The position numbers were made by a program, and so were the translations under genes. Positions 20,451 to 28,510 of a stretch of 64,000 nt of DNA are shown in pieces. The stretch is from a virus: IMG/VR virus record IMGVR_UViG_3300030117_005706, positions 1 to 64,000 of that record; one strand, written 5' to 3'. A model generated the notes under the pieces. It had not been told where the DNA came from. It worked only from the letters and a program-made list of their open reading frames with translations, and did no database searches. Each line of letters starts with the position of its first letter. The stretch's first letter is position 1.

Positions 20451-21851
20451 ATGGCTGACGCATACAACAGAACGACAGGGCGATTTAGCGAAGCCCAATC
20501 AACTGTCATGAAGCGTGTTCGCAAGCCATCGTTTGTCGACAACGCTGTGCGCCACGCTACATACGTGTCGTCGGCTACCAAGCGTGTAGCAGGTTCACCT
20601 GTGCGTACAGACTTTGAGTCGTCGACCGACAAGACCTACACACTATCAGAAGAGGACGACACCATCCGAATCGAACACACCTCATCGGGTGGGAACAGAT
20701 TTAGGGGCGGTGTCTTTCATGGAGACGACCAGTTCGACGCTTCGTCGACTGTTCCATCGCTGTTCGTTAATGTTGACGACAGTAAACAACGCCTCGCACC
20801 ACATTCTATAGAAACAGCAACGAAAGGCACACGCATTCGCCTCAACAATCTCAAGGGTCGCAGCCTGATTGACATGGGATTCGACGGCAAGCGTTTGCAA
20901 ATCGCACAACCAGTAGCCGTCGGCCTTCGGACGAGTGATTTGGCTGAACGAATCGTCACTGAGGGTAGGAAAACACTCTCAGGTTTCCGTATTTCGGCAC
21001 CAAGCAACGTGTTTGTGGCAAAGAATATCAACAATGTGGATGCTTTGACTGCTTTGCGGTACTTAGCAAGGCACGATGGGTTCATGACAAAGGCTGATTC
21101 GCACGGAATGGTCAGTTATGTGCACCAATTACGTGGCAATCGGTCAGTTTACATCCATCAAGACATGGTCTCTGACGGTATTACAGAAGAAAACATGGAT
21201 GCAGCCCCGAATAGAGTCACTGTACGAGGAAAACGACGTGCAAACAACGATGATAACATCATTCAGGTCGACGATATTGAGTCTCAGAAGGATGGAGTGC
21301 GTGAAGTGCAGGGTGGTATCTTCGCACCGACAGCAAACAACCGCAATGCGACGAAAAACATCGGTCGAAAGTTCTTGGCTACCGCAAAACGTGCGAAAGG
21401 TGCCAAAATGCTGACGGGAACCATCAATTCGATGGCTGTGCGTGCTGGTGACATCGTTTCGTTCCAAGATATTGGCGAAAAGACTCAAGATATTGTTCTA
21501 CGAGTGCGTCACAACCTCACTGAGCGTCGTTCTGACATCAAAGTGTCATCGATTGAGGGTAGTTTGGAAGATTTGATACAACGAGCGCAAGAAGGTGACA
21601 TTTCTTCGATGTTTGACGACGGTCAAGAGGAAAAGCAGCAGGTCAAAGAGAAAAATTACGCTGTCAGCGCTACAATGACCGTCAAAACCACTTGGGTCAT
21701 CGCTGCAAGGCAAGTTCGACCCGAAGGGATGATAATTGGGCACCCTACAAGGGGATTGATTAAAGGAGATGGCTCAGTAGCCGAAGCAGACAACGCATTG
21801 TTGACGTTAGGGACATCTCAGTCGAAATGGATAGTAAAGGGGAATGGTTGA
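20451..21851 (+). CDS. probable baseplate hub / tail late-control-like protein
   Basis: A 466-residue protein. The middle has features usual in tail hub proteins of the gp27/gpD type: ALRYLARHDGF, then NRVTVRGKRR, then AGDIVSF and VLRVRHNL with an alternating SDIKVSS strand. In those families these mark a hub domain that forms the tail-tip ring. The C-terminus (about residues 375-466) is more variable. The gene starts one base after the previous stop with GGAGG upstream, and it is followed directly by two fibre-like genes, which supports a baseplate position. The family assignment is by pattern only. Another baseplate component is the main alternative. Confidence 0.55.
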   Translation: MADAYNRTTGRFSEAQSTVMKRVRKPSFVDNAVRHATYVSSATKRVAGSPVRTDFESSTDKTYTLSEEDDTIRIEHTSSGGNRFRGGVFHGDDQFDASSTVPSLFVNVDDSKQRLAPHSIETATKGTRIRLNNLKGRSLIDMGFDGKRLQIAQPVAVGLRTSDLAERIVTEGRKTLSGFRISAPSNVFVAKNINNVDALTALRYLARHDGFMTKADSHGMVSYVHQLRGNRSVYIHQDMVSDGITEENMDAAPNRVTVRGKRRANNDDNIIQVDDIESQKDGVREVQGGIFAPTANNRNATKNIGRKFLATAKRAKGAKMLTGTINSMAVRAGDIVSFQDIGEKTQDIVLRVRHNLTERRSDIKVSSIEGSLEDLIQRAQEGDISSMFDDGQEEKQQVKEKNYAVSATMTVKTTWVIAARQVRPEGMIIGHPTRGLIKGDGSVAEADNALLTLGTSQSKWIVKGNG

Positions 21852-22184
21852 ATGCCGTTATTAACATCAGGACATCGATTTGTAGTGGACAAGTTGGCTG
21901 AGGAGATTACACAGGTGGTCTTTGGCTTTGACGGAGGTATTGCCACCAGTGAAGATGGTGGAGCAGGTCGCCCAGCCGTAACAGTCACGCCAGTTGTCCG
22001 TATTGTCGACGACAACACCATATCGGTTGAGGCTAAACTCACAACCACTGATTCATTCGCCTTACCTCTCCGAGAGGTATGTATTCGCTCGGCTGACCGA
22101 GCATTGTTTCGATACACGTACGACGCAATTACCAAGTCAACCGACACGGAACTAATATTCTCAACAATCATCGAGGTGAACTAA
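21852..22184 (+). CDS. small tail-fibre-associated protein
   Basis: A 110-residue protein directly following the hub-like gene (TGA then ATG) with GGGG upstream. Beta-rich and non-repetitive, with the phrases LTSGHRFVVDKL and FALPLREVCIRS..RALFRYTYD. Short proteins of this type often sit just before the fibre gene in tailed phages and describe a baseplate-fibre connector; that role is inferred. No catalytic motif is seen. Confidence 0.6.
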   Translation: MPLLTSGHRFVVDKLAEEITQVVFGFDGGIATSEDGGAGRPAVTVTPVVRIVDDNTISVEAKLTTTDSFALPLREVCIRSADRALFRYTYDAITKSTDTELIFSTIIEVN

Positions 22185-22185
22185 C

Positions 22186-23334
22186 ATGGTCAACCCACTA
22201 TCAGGACACACAACTGGACAAACTGTATCATCTGAGTCGTTGAAAGACGGAGCAGGGCTAACGAGCACATCACTTACCAATCTGTACGAAGGGTTGCACG
22301 GCAACGGTATCGTTCGACTCGATGACCGTGCCTACAACGACAGTAACCGTCAGAACACAGGTGCCAACACTGCTGGGCGTGTAGACGTAGCAGGTAGTGG
22401 AGCAGTGACCGTGTACGGTGGGTACGCAGTGCTTGGTGGCGTTTTGTACACCTTTGCCAACGGTCCAAACTCATCGAAGACCTACACCGCAGGTGACACT
22501 GCTTGGCATCTTGGTTCACTACCATCTGTGCCTTCAAACAATTCCGATGTGATTGTCACTGTTTACGTCGTCGCCGACAATAACACTGGCGTTGCAAACG
22601 TCAAACATCACTTCGGTACGCCTGTTGTAACATCGACGGGTACGCCTCTTACATCGACTACGTTCTTATCGGCACCCGGACCCACGAACAACCAAGAGGT
22701 CACGGTTCTCGCTGTCTTGCGATATACCATGACAGGTGGCGCAGCAAACGTTACTGCTTCGCTCAACACACCTACGGTCAGTGACAAGCGATGTTTGCTT
22801 AGCAACAGCCCGATGTACCTGACACCACTAACTTCGGGTGCTACGGGTGGCTACGCCAGTTCAGAAGCCATTGACCATGTCAACGGTTCTCTCGACACCA
22901 TGGACTCACGAATAAGTGGGTCTGAATCAGGAGCGTTCAACGCCTCGCCATTGGGTGCGGTGTGGCAAAGCCACAGCCCTGACGGGCACGCAGTCTTGTA
23001 CTACAGCGCTCGGCGAGACCAAGGAGGCTCGCCTGCTCGTAACACGTGGAGACTCGCACCGAACGAGGTCAAGGTTATTTCAACTGCATCAAATCAGACG
23101 TTTACGTTTGATGGACCCAACATTTGGATAATTACGACCTCAGGTAACATCACACTCAACCCGTCAGGTACATTCCCTCACGGTCATACAATTGAAGTGT
23201 ATCATGCTGCGGGAAGCAACAACTTGAATTTTGATGCCACTGGAATCAACGTCAACGTAACAATCAACCTGTATGGTAAGTTCGTTTACACTGGTTCAGC
23301 ATGGGCAAAACTCGACTTGCATACGGTGAGTTGA
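22186..23334 (+). CDS. tail fibre-like protein
   Basis: A 382-residue Gly/Ser/Thr/Asn-rich, beta-dominated protein. The N-terminus (NPLSGHTTGQTV.SESLKDGAGL) and repeated short strands resemble phage fibre or appendage proteins. The C-terminal part (about 290-382) has the strand pattern TFDGPNIWIITTSGNITL followed by GHTIEVYH, typical of a globular fibre tip or a beta-helix end. It follows GAGGTGAACTAAC, a good Shine-Dalgarno sequence. It is the last long plus-strand gene before the converging point, consistent with a receptor-binding function. Specific receptor unknown. Confidence 0.6.
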   Translation: MVNPLSGHTTGQTVSSESLKDGAGLTSTSLTNLYEGLHGNGIVRLDDRAYNDSNRQNTGANTAGRVDVAGSGAVTVYGGYAVLGGVLYTFANGPNSSKTYTAGDTAWHLGSLPSVPSNNSDVIVTVYVVADNNTGVANVKHHFGTPVVTSTGTPLTSTTFLSAPGPTNNQEVTVLAVLRYTMTGGAANVTASLNTPTVSDKRCLLSNSPMYLTPLTSGATGGYASSEAIDHVNGSLDTMDSRISGSESGAFNASPLGAVWQSHSPDGHAVLYYSARRDQGGSPARNTWRLAPNEVKVISTASNQTFTFDGPNIWIITTSGNITLNPSGTFPHGHTIEVYHAAGSNNLNFDATGINVNVTINLYGKFVYTGSAWAKLDLHTVS

Positions 23335-23615
23335 TGGGTGAACTGATTGACCAACTAATGCAGACGTGTGAAGTCTGTAAGACGACAGCGTTACCATTGT
23401 CTATATCAGGCAAATACACCACAGGCTCAGCGATAGTGTTGCATGAGTGTCCCAACTGTGGCTATATCCGTAAGCACGGTGGCTTGGGTCCGATAGCCGA
23501 GCGAGCGTCTCTTTCCAACATACGCAAACGGCTGAAAAAGTCAGGGCATGGACAAATGTCATTGCTGCTACTGCGCCATGCACAGGACACTATCATCAAT
23601 CAGCGGACGCATTAG
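23334..23615 (+). CDS. small zinc-ribbon protein
   Basis: A 93-residue protein from ATG 23334, whose first base is the last base of the preceding stop (TGATG). It has CEVC near residue 12 and CPNCGY near residue 42, forming a likely zinc ribbon, followed by a basic C-terminal half. An in-frame ATG at 23301 lies within the fibre gene and is less likely. Its stop overlaps that of the minus-strand gene at 23,612 (shared TTAG), so the two operons converge here without a gap. Possibly a DNA- or RNA-binding regulator. Function unknown. Confidence 0.6.
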   Translation: MGELIDQLMQTCEVCKTTALPLSISGKYTTGSAIVLHECPNCGYIRKHGGLGPIAERASLSNIRKRLKKSGHGQMSLLLLRHAQDTIINQRTH

Positions 23616-23872
23616 TATCGCTTGAGGTTCGGGTAGTTGGCCGTAAAGCAATCTTCGCACAGCGGAAAATGAAGACCACCCTCATTGTTTCTCAGTGACC
23701 CTATTCTCCACAATTTTATTTTTGCTCTTTTCTCGCAACCTGACATATAACAGGCGTATTCTGCTGGACCTGCACCGTCCCATAGTATTCTCACATACGA
23801 TGCCCCGTCATCGCTTTTGTAAATGTGCCTGCCCGTTTTATCTTTCTGACCTGTACGTAATTTTTGTTTCAC
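23612..23872 (-). CDS. small cysteine-containing protein
   Basis: An 86-residue protein starting at GTG 23872 with GGTGATT upstream. It contains CYMSGC near the middle and CEDC toward the end, a candidate four-Cys zinc site, and a basic N-terminus. Last gene of the long minus-strand replication unit. It begins 8 bases after the chaperonin stop and ends on top of the convergent plus-strand gene. Function unknown. Confidence 0.55.
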   Translation of the reverse strand: MKQKLRTGQKDKTGRHIYKSDDGASYVRILWDGAGPAEYACYMSGCEKRAKIKLWRIGSLRNNEGGLHFPLCEDCFTANYPNLKRY

Positions 23873-23880
23873 GCAATCAC

Positions 23881-25374
23881 CTATTCGTCAGACTTTTTGC
23901 CGATGATGTCATCAATACGAAGAATGCTGATGCTAACTTCGCTTGCGGACAGGATTGCCTGCCTTACCAAGCCGACTGGCTCCCATACGTTTGCCTCAAT
24001 CATAGAGCAAGTGCCACCGTTCTCGATGTCAGGACCTGCGTCTTGATTACCTTGTTGGTGCTCATTGCGTAGAGCAAGGATGGTGTCCAAAGGCACGAAC
24101 CCTGCGTTCTCAGCGATGGTAGCAGGGATGGTCTCTAAGGCGTCAGCAAACGCTTCGATAGCCATCTGTGCTCGGCCACCAATCTCAGCAGCACGGCTGC
24201 GGAGGTTGAGCGCTGCGCCGACGTAGGATGAGCCACCACCAGTGACGACCCTGCCACTGTTGTAGGCAAGGCATACTACGCCGAGAGCATCATCGAACCC
24301 ACGTTCCGTCTCGTCGAGAGTCTGACGCGTAGCACCACGCAATACGAGCGTAGTCACGTTGCCATCACCCTTGACGATGATGTAGTCCATGTCACCAACA
24401 GTCGTTTGTACGACTGAGGCATCTGAGGCTGTCAGAACACCATCAACCGAATGGCTGACTGTCGTGCCCAGTAATGTAGCCATGGCATCGAGGTCGCTTG
24501 GTGGAACACGATGGGCTACGCTGATGTTGTTCTTAGCGAGTAGGGCTGCTACGAGTTCACTGACGCTGTCACGACAGAACACGGCGCCACCTTTTGGCAA
24601 CTGCTCGACGATTGCATCGACCTTACCTTGCCAAAGGTCCTTGTCAGCATACTGCTTGTAGGACTTGATGTCGCTGACGCTTTGTAGGTTGACCTGCACG
24701 CCTTCTTCTTTCTTGGCTGACAAGCCAGTGTTGATGAGAAGTACTCGCCCCTCAGGTTCGGTTGGCATGTTCGGCGTCAAGAATGTCTGATTGAGCATGA
24801 CACCACCAAAGCAATGCGAATCATCGAGTGAACCACCCGGTTGCCCAATGACACGAATGCGCTTGATGTCACCCTTCGCTTGTTCCGCTGCCTCAACACA
24901 CAGCGCTGATACATGTTCCATGCTTGTCTCAAGTGACTTGCCAGTGATGGCTGTCTTTGCTACGTGATTGAGATATTCCTTTGCATCAACCGCAGTGCTT
25001 TCGATGTGGTCAACTGCCCACTTTGCTGCCTGACGATACCCCTTACAGATAATGTTAGAGTGTAGCCCTTTGTCGAACAGAGGTTCACTGTTGCCGAGCA
25101 AAGAACCCGCCAATACGGTTGTTGTTGTTGTACCGTCATAGCACATGCTTTCTTGCGTGTTTGCTGCTTCAACAATCATCTTTGCACCGGGATGTCCGAT
25201 GTCAAGTTGCTGTAGGATAGTCGCACCATCGTTTGTTACGATGACGTTCCCACCTCCATCAACCATCATTTTGTCCATACCCGCTGGACCCAACGTCGAC
25301 CGAACGGTGTCGGCGATAAGTTTGGCTGCTCGGATGTTGTTGCTTTGTGCTGTTTGTTTCTTTTCTCCAGTCAT
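23881..25374 (-). CDS. group II chaperonin (thermosome-like subunit)
   Basis: A 497-residue protein with clear thermosome/CCT signatures. GPAGMDKM and NDGATIL lie near the N-terminus, and YDGTTTTTVLAGSLL is the nucleotide site, in which the Asp is kept but the usual preceding Gly is Tyr. The apical domain has TFLTPNMP, followed by TLVLRGAT, DDALGVV with the second catalytic Asp, and ALETIPATIAENAG near the C-terminus. Such proteins form double-ring ATP-driven folding chambers. Cellular thermosomes are usually about 540-550 residues, so this one is shorter, and it lacks a Gly/Met-rich tail. AGAGGGACAAAC before ATG 25374 favours this start over 25392. Chaperonin genes of this type are known in magroviruses. 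It may fold the giant tail proteins. Confidence 0.93.
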   Translation of the reverse strand: MTGEKKQTAQSNNIRAAKLIADTVRSTLGPAGMDKMMVDGGGNVIVTNDGATILQQLDIGHPGAKMIVEAANTQESMCYDGTTTTTVLAGSLLGNSEPLFDKGLHSNIICKGYRQAAKWAVDHIESTAVDAKEYLNHVAKTAITGKSLETSMEHVSALCVEAAEQAKGDIKRIRVIGQPGGSLDDSHCFGGVMLNQTFLTPNMPTEPEGRVLLINTGLSAKKEEGVQVNLQSVSDIKSYKQYADKDLWQGKVDAIVEQLPKGGAVFCRDSVSELVAALLAKNNISVAHRVPPSDLDAMATLLGTTVSHSVDGVLTASDASVVQTTVGDMDYIIVKGDGNVTTLVLRGATRQTLDETERGFDDALGVVCLAYNSGRVVTGGGSSYVGAALNLRSRAAEIGGRAQMAIEAFADALETIPATIAENAGFVPLDTILALRNEHQQGNQDAGPDIENGGTCSMIEANVWEPVGLVRQAILSASEVSISILRIDDIIGKKSDE

Positions 25375-25385
25375 GTTTGTCCCTC

Positions 25386-25997
25386 TTACCATGTCACCTC
25401 ATATTCAGTGACGGCTCCTGACTCTCGGCATCTTGCCTTGACGAAGCCTTCTTGGTGACCGTGATTCCACAACTCATAGGACAGTTGTGCGTCCTTCAAG
25501 CAATACTCGGCTACTTTGCCGTAGTTGCCTTTGCGCCATTCGATTGGCGCTTCTTCGCTTCGCATGATTTTGTCACTCCCTAAGGTGTGACGACATGCAT
25601 CGGATAGTGGTATGCGTTGCCTTGCTGCGCTTCGCAACAAGACAGACGTGTCAATAATGTGTTCCTTTGATTTAGAAAGAGCATCGCCTGCTGCCCAACA
25701 GTCGAGGCTATCCCGTAAAACGGGAAGGTCGAAGTTCATTAGGTTGTGACCGACGATACGACCCCCTTTGGCGATGTGGTTCGACAAGTCCTTACCCAAT
25801 GTCTCAGGGTGCAGTTCTTTGAGCACCACGCCATCGGGTAAGAACTTCTTAGCCTCAGACTTGTTGCAGTACACAACACCCTCAGAACCGTTCCACGTCG
25901 CTACGACGGTTGGCTCAAACATGTGCGTGTTGTTCCACCCGCCAATCTCATGAGAATAGTTCTCAGTCTCGATGTCGAGTGCCATTACGTCGCTCAT
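25386..25997 (-). CDS. DEDDy-type 3'-5' exonuclease (DnaQ/RNase H-like)
   Basis: A 203-residue protein with all three exonuclease motifs: D8-I-E10 (Exo I), GHNLMNFDLPVL around D90 (Exo II) and Y165-C-L-K-D169 (Exo III, the DEDDy form). The four acidic residues bind two metal ions for 3'-5' removal of nucleotides. It could serve proofreading, repair or degradation of host DNA. The linked polymerase carries its own exonuclease domain, so a separate role is likely. It overlaps the next gene upstream by 4 bases and lies 11 bases before the chaperonin start. Confidence 0.85.
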   Translation of the reverse strand: MSDVMALDIETENYSHEIGGWNNTHMFEPTVVATWNGSEGVVYCNKSEAKKFLPDGVVLKELHPETLGKDLSNHIAKGGRIVGHNLMNFDLPVLRDSLDCWAAGDALSKSKEHIIDTSVLLRSAARQRIPLSDACRHTLGSDKIMRSEEAPIEWRKGNYGKVAEYCLKDAQLSYELWNHGHQEGFVKARCRESGAVTEYEVTW

Positions 25998-26149
25998 GCT
26001 ATCAGTTCCTTTATCTCGATTATCTGTTGGATGGTCTCTTGCAAGACGCCCCTACATGGCTCACAGACACAGACTTCTTTGTTCCTTCGGTAGCCGAGCA
26101 ACAGGAGTGCTGACTCGTCAGGGTCATGACACACGAAACATTCACGCAT
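25994..26149 (-). CDS. zinc-finger microprotein
   Basis: A 51-residue protein from ATG 26149, whose first bases overlap the end of the helicase-like gene by 8 bases. CFVC near the start and CVCEPC 20 or so residues later make a plausible four-Cys zinc site, and the C-terminus is an amphipathic helix. A longer frame back to 26,236 lies within the helicase gene and is rejected. GGAGG lies at good spacing. Function unknown. Confidence 0.6.
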   Translation of the reverse strand: MRECFVCHDPDESALLLLGYRRNKEVCVCEPCRGVLQETIQQIIEIKELIA

Positions 26150-27560
26150 CGTCTCCCTCCTTGAACTTGAGATGCTCTTTACGTAGTCGGACATACTTGC
26201 GTCGACTCTCGCTCGTCTCTTCAAATAGTTTCGCACCGAATTGATTGTACTTGGTGTTGATTGAGTTATCGCTGCTGAGGTTCATATCCTGACCGAACAT
26301 GTTGAAGAGGTCACGCTTCTTGACCCATCCTTCACCACGGTTGTCATCGAAGTCGAATCGCTCCGAACGCTTGTAGGCCATCTTCCATGCTTGCTCGACG
26401 TTCTTACGGTCTTTGTGAGCCATACCCACCTTAACCTCAGATTCAAGCCACTGAATCAGATTGCTGTATAGGTCATACAGAATCTCTTTTGCCATATCGA
26501 TATGGTCACCACGAACGACCCACGTTCCCTCAAGCATCGCCATGTGGTGTGCCAAGACATTCGTATAGTTCTGTAGCCCCATAATGAACGATGCACAGAC
26601 AGATTGCTTATGCGGGTCCATGTTCTCGACAAGGTAGTAGTACTCGTCGATGGCCCCAATCAGTGCAGGTACGTAACCGTCATCAATTGTGAACAGTTCG
26701 TCCATGACCTCCATCGCCCATCCCTCTTGCGTATCATCGTCGGCATCGTCCCATTGCATGGGTTGTATACCCACAAGTTCGCATACTCTTCGCTTGAGTG
26801 AAAGTTGTAAGTCATTGAAGTAGTCAACAATCTCCCTGTACTTGATGTCGTGCTTCGTCCTATTGTGCACGCTTGCAGCGAGTTCGTGTGCTACTCTGCG
26901 TTTCATGTCCAGTGTCCACTCACGCCAATACAGCAAAACACGTTGAAAGATACCCTTGTCGAGAACGTGCTCTTTGATACCCTTCGGTGGGAATGTCGTA
27001 ATCCATAGACTGACCTCCGACTTGATTGTGATTGTTCCGTCACGCAGGTGCTTGGTCAGTATGTTCCGACCTGTACCTGCGGAGTTGAGTGCTGATTGAA
27101 GGAACAAGACAGTTCCTTCCGAATGCTGATTGGGCTTGAGTAGGATTGAACCTTCATCGAAGTTCATGCCCTTCCGACCCGCAAGCACACCCGGTCGTTG
27201 GACAGGTGGCTCGCCTTGTTCTTCTTGAACAAACGACCCCACGAGTGCTGCATCTGTACCCGTCGAATAGTCGACGACATCTAACCCTGAGTCTTTCATT
27301 ACTTTTTGAATGACCTCAAAGGCTACAGATTTACCAGTACGTGTGTCTTGAATCCAAAACACACTCACTCTCGGACATAAGTTGCTTCCTCCGACTGGAA
27401 TGCGAACGTATGGTAACGCTGCTTGTCCCAGTATGAAAAAGAACGACAGTAGTCCGGGGATTTCGTTGTTCTTACTTACTTCTTTGAAGTGGCTCAAGTA
27501 CCCCTTTAGTATGGGATAGCGTGAAACCGCCTCATATTTGTCTGCTCGGTGTTCTATCAT
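26142..27560 (-). CDS. AAA+ ATPase, divergent MCM-like replicative helicase
   Basis: A 472-residue protein from ATG 27560 (AGAGGGAAC upstream). QDTRTGKS at about residues 71-78 is a Walker A variant lacking the first Gly. GMNFDEG near 133-137 is a Walker B candidate, and SLWITTFPP a sensor 1 candidate. A conserved GIFQRVLLYW follows, where MCM proteins have the arginine-bearing strand. This order matches MCM AAA+ domains, although DUF3987-type primase-helicases are an alternative. The C-terminal 150 residues are helical with a winged-helix look. Between a nuclease and an exonuclease in the replication unit, it is the best candidate for the replicative helicase. Confidence 0.6.
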   Translation of the reverse strand: MIEHRADKYEAVSRYPILKGYLSHFKEVSKNNEIPGLLSFFFILGQAALPYVRIPVGGSNLCPRVSVFWIQDTRTGKSVAFEVIQKVMKDSGLDVVDYSTGTDAALVGSFVQEEQGEPPVQRPGVLAGRKGMNFDEGSILLKPNQHSEGTVLFLQSALNSAGTGRNILTKHLRDGTITIKSEVSLWITTFPPKGIKEHVLDKGIFQRVLLYWREWTLDMKRRVAHELAASVHNRTKHDIKYREIVDYFNDLQLSLKRRVCELVGIQPMQWDDADDDTQEGWAMEVMDELFTIDDGYVPALIGAIDEYYYLVENMDPHKQSVCASFIMGLQNYTNVLAHHMAMLEGTWVVRGDHIDMAKEILYDLYSNLIQWLESEVKVGMAHKDRKNVEQAWKMAYKRSERFDFDDNRGEGWVKKRDLFNMFGQDMNLSSDNSINTKYNQFGAKLFEETSESRRKYVRLRKEHLKFKEGDDA

Positions 27561-28272
27561 TTTGTTCCCTCTTCTTCTTTGTTGTCCGTTCAACACGGAC
27601 GGGTTCCTCGCTCGTTAGAACGTCTATTAAACGCTTTCGTAGGGTAGGCCCCATACCCTTCACTGTTTTCAGTGATTCTTGGAAAAGCATCTCTTCGATG
27701 CTCCCACATTTTTCTAACAGTTTCACGACCAAATCAGGTCCGAAACCCGGAATTGCATTGAGCATGTCAGCACGAACATCGTTGGTGCTAACTCTCGTAA
27801 CAGCACGTGCACCGTGCCGTGAGGCAGGCTTGTGTGCTTTCTTGTGTAATTTGACGATGAACATCGCCGCTTCGACATGGTCTTTGGCCTTGTAAATGTG
27901 GCAATCAAAGTCAGCCATGATGCGAGCAAACGTGCCCATCAGTTCGTTCGTAACTCGTGAGTAGTTGGCTTTCGCTCCTCGATTCTGAGCCATTTTGACG
28001 TATTTTGCTATGTCGCCATGGACAACCAAAAACACTCGGTCGCAGTTCGCATCGAGGTTGTCGAGTTGTCGCCATAGATGACCACTGTGGCTCGATTGAA
28101 AGAAATCGCTGAGGCTTTTGCACTCAACGTGCCCCGCACCTACTTTGTAGTCTCCCATACCGTTAAGGAACTGGGACTTGACGAGCACACCCTCCTTACT
28201 TGCCATACGATGTATGGCTTCGCACAGCGAGCCTCGTTCGTTACTATCAACTATCAGTGGCGGTACGCTCAT
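27532..28272 (-). CDS. ERCC4/XPF-Hef-type nuclease with HhH domain
   Basis: A 246-residue protein. The N-terminal nuclease domain shows D9-SNERG, G40-DYKVG and VECKSLSDF, matching the GDxx(n)ERKxxxD active site of XPF/Hef enzymes with Cys in place of Arg in ERK. A C-terminal tandem helix-hairpin-helix (about residues 170-220: IPGFGPDLVVKLL, VKGMGPTLRKRL) binds DNA. Such proteins cut branched or forked DNA. The absence of a helicase domain is like the archaeal short XPF or viral homologues. The start at 28272 overlaps the winged-helix gene by 26 bases. Confidence 0.85.
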   Translation of the reverse strand: MSVPPLIVDSNERGSLCEAIHRMASKEGVLVKSQFLNGMGDYKVGAGHVECKSLSDFFQSSHSGHLWRQLDNLDANCDRVFLVVHGDIAKYVKMAQNRGAKANYSRVTNELMGTFARIMADFDCHIYKAKDHVEAAMFIVKLHKKAHKPASRHGARAVTRVSTNDVRADMLNAIPGFGPDLVVKLLEKCGSIEEMLFQESLKTVKGMGPTLRKRLIDVLTSEEPVRVERTTKKKREQNDRTPSRQI

Positions 28273-28510
28273 CCTTATCCCTCACTTTGTACAAATTGAC
28301 TTTACTACTGTTGCCCCCTATAGAGAATGAGCCACACACTTCAATCTCGTTTTTCAGACGTTTATTGATGAGTTGACTGACCGATGCCGAAGTCAAACCT
28401 GACTGACGTGGAGCCAATGAAACTATTTCATTAGCACTGATGGGTCTGCTCTGTTCTCTGATAATTTTCATGACAATATCCATCTTCGTTTTCTGTCCAC
28501 CTTTACGCAT
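28247..28510 (-). CDS. winged-helix DNA-binding protein
   Basis: An 87-residue protein from ATG 28510, chosen because AAGGAGG stands 9 bases upstream. The sequence runs basic N-terminus, two helices (KMDIVMKIIREQ and SANEIV), recognition-helix-like SASVSQLINKRLKN, then a beta wing, a classic winged-helix layout. It lies between the primase and ERCC4 nuclease genes. It may regulate the replication genes or help the primase. Not assigned to a family. Confidence 0.6.
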   Translation of the reverse strand: MRKGGQKTKMDIVMKIIREQSRPISANEIVSLAPRQSGLTSASVSQLINKRLKNEIEVCGSFSIGGNSSKVNLYKVRDKDERTATDS

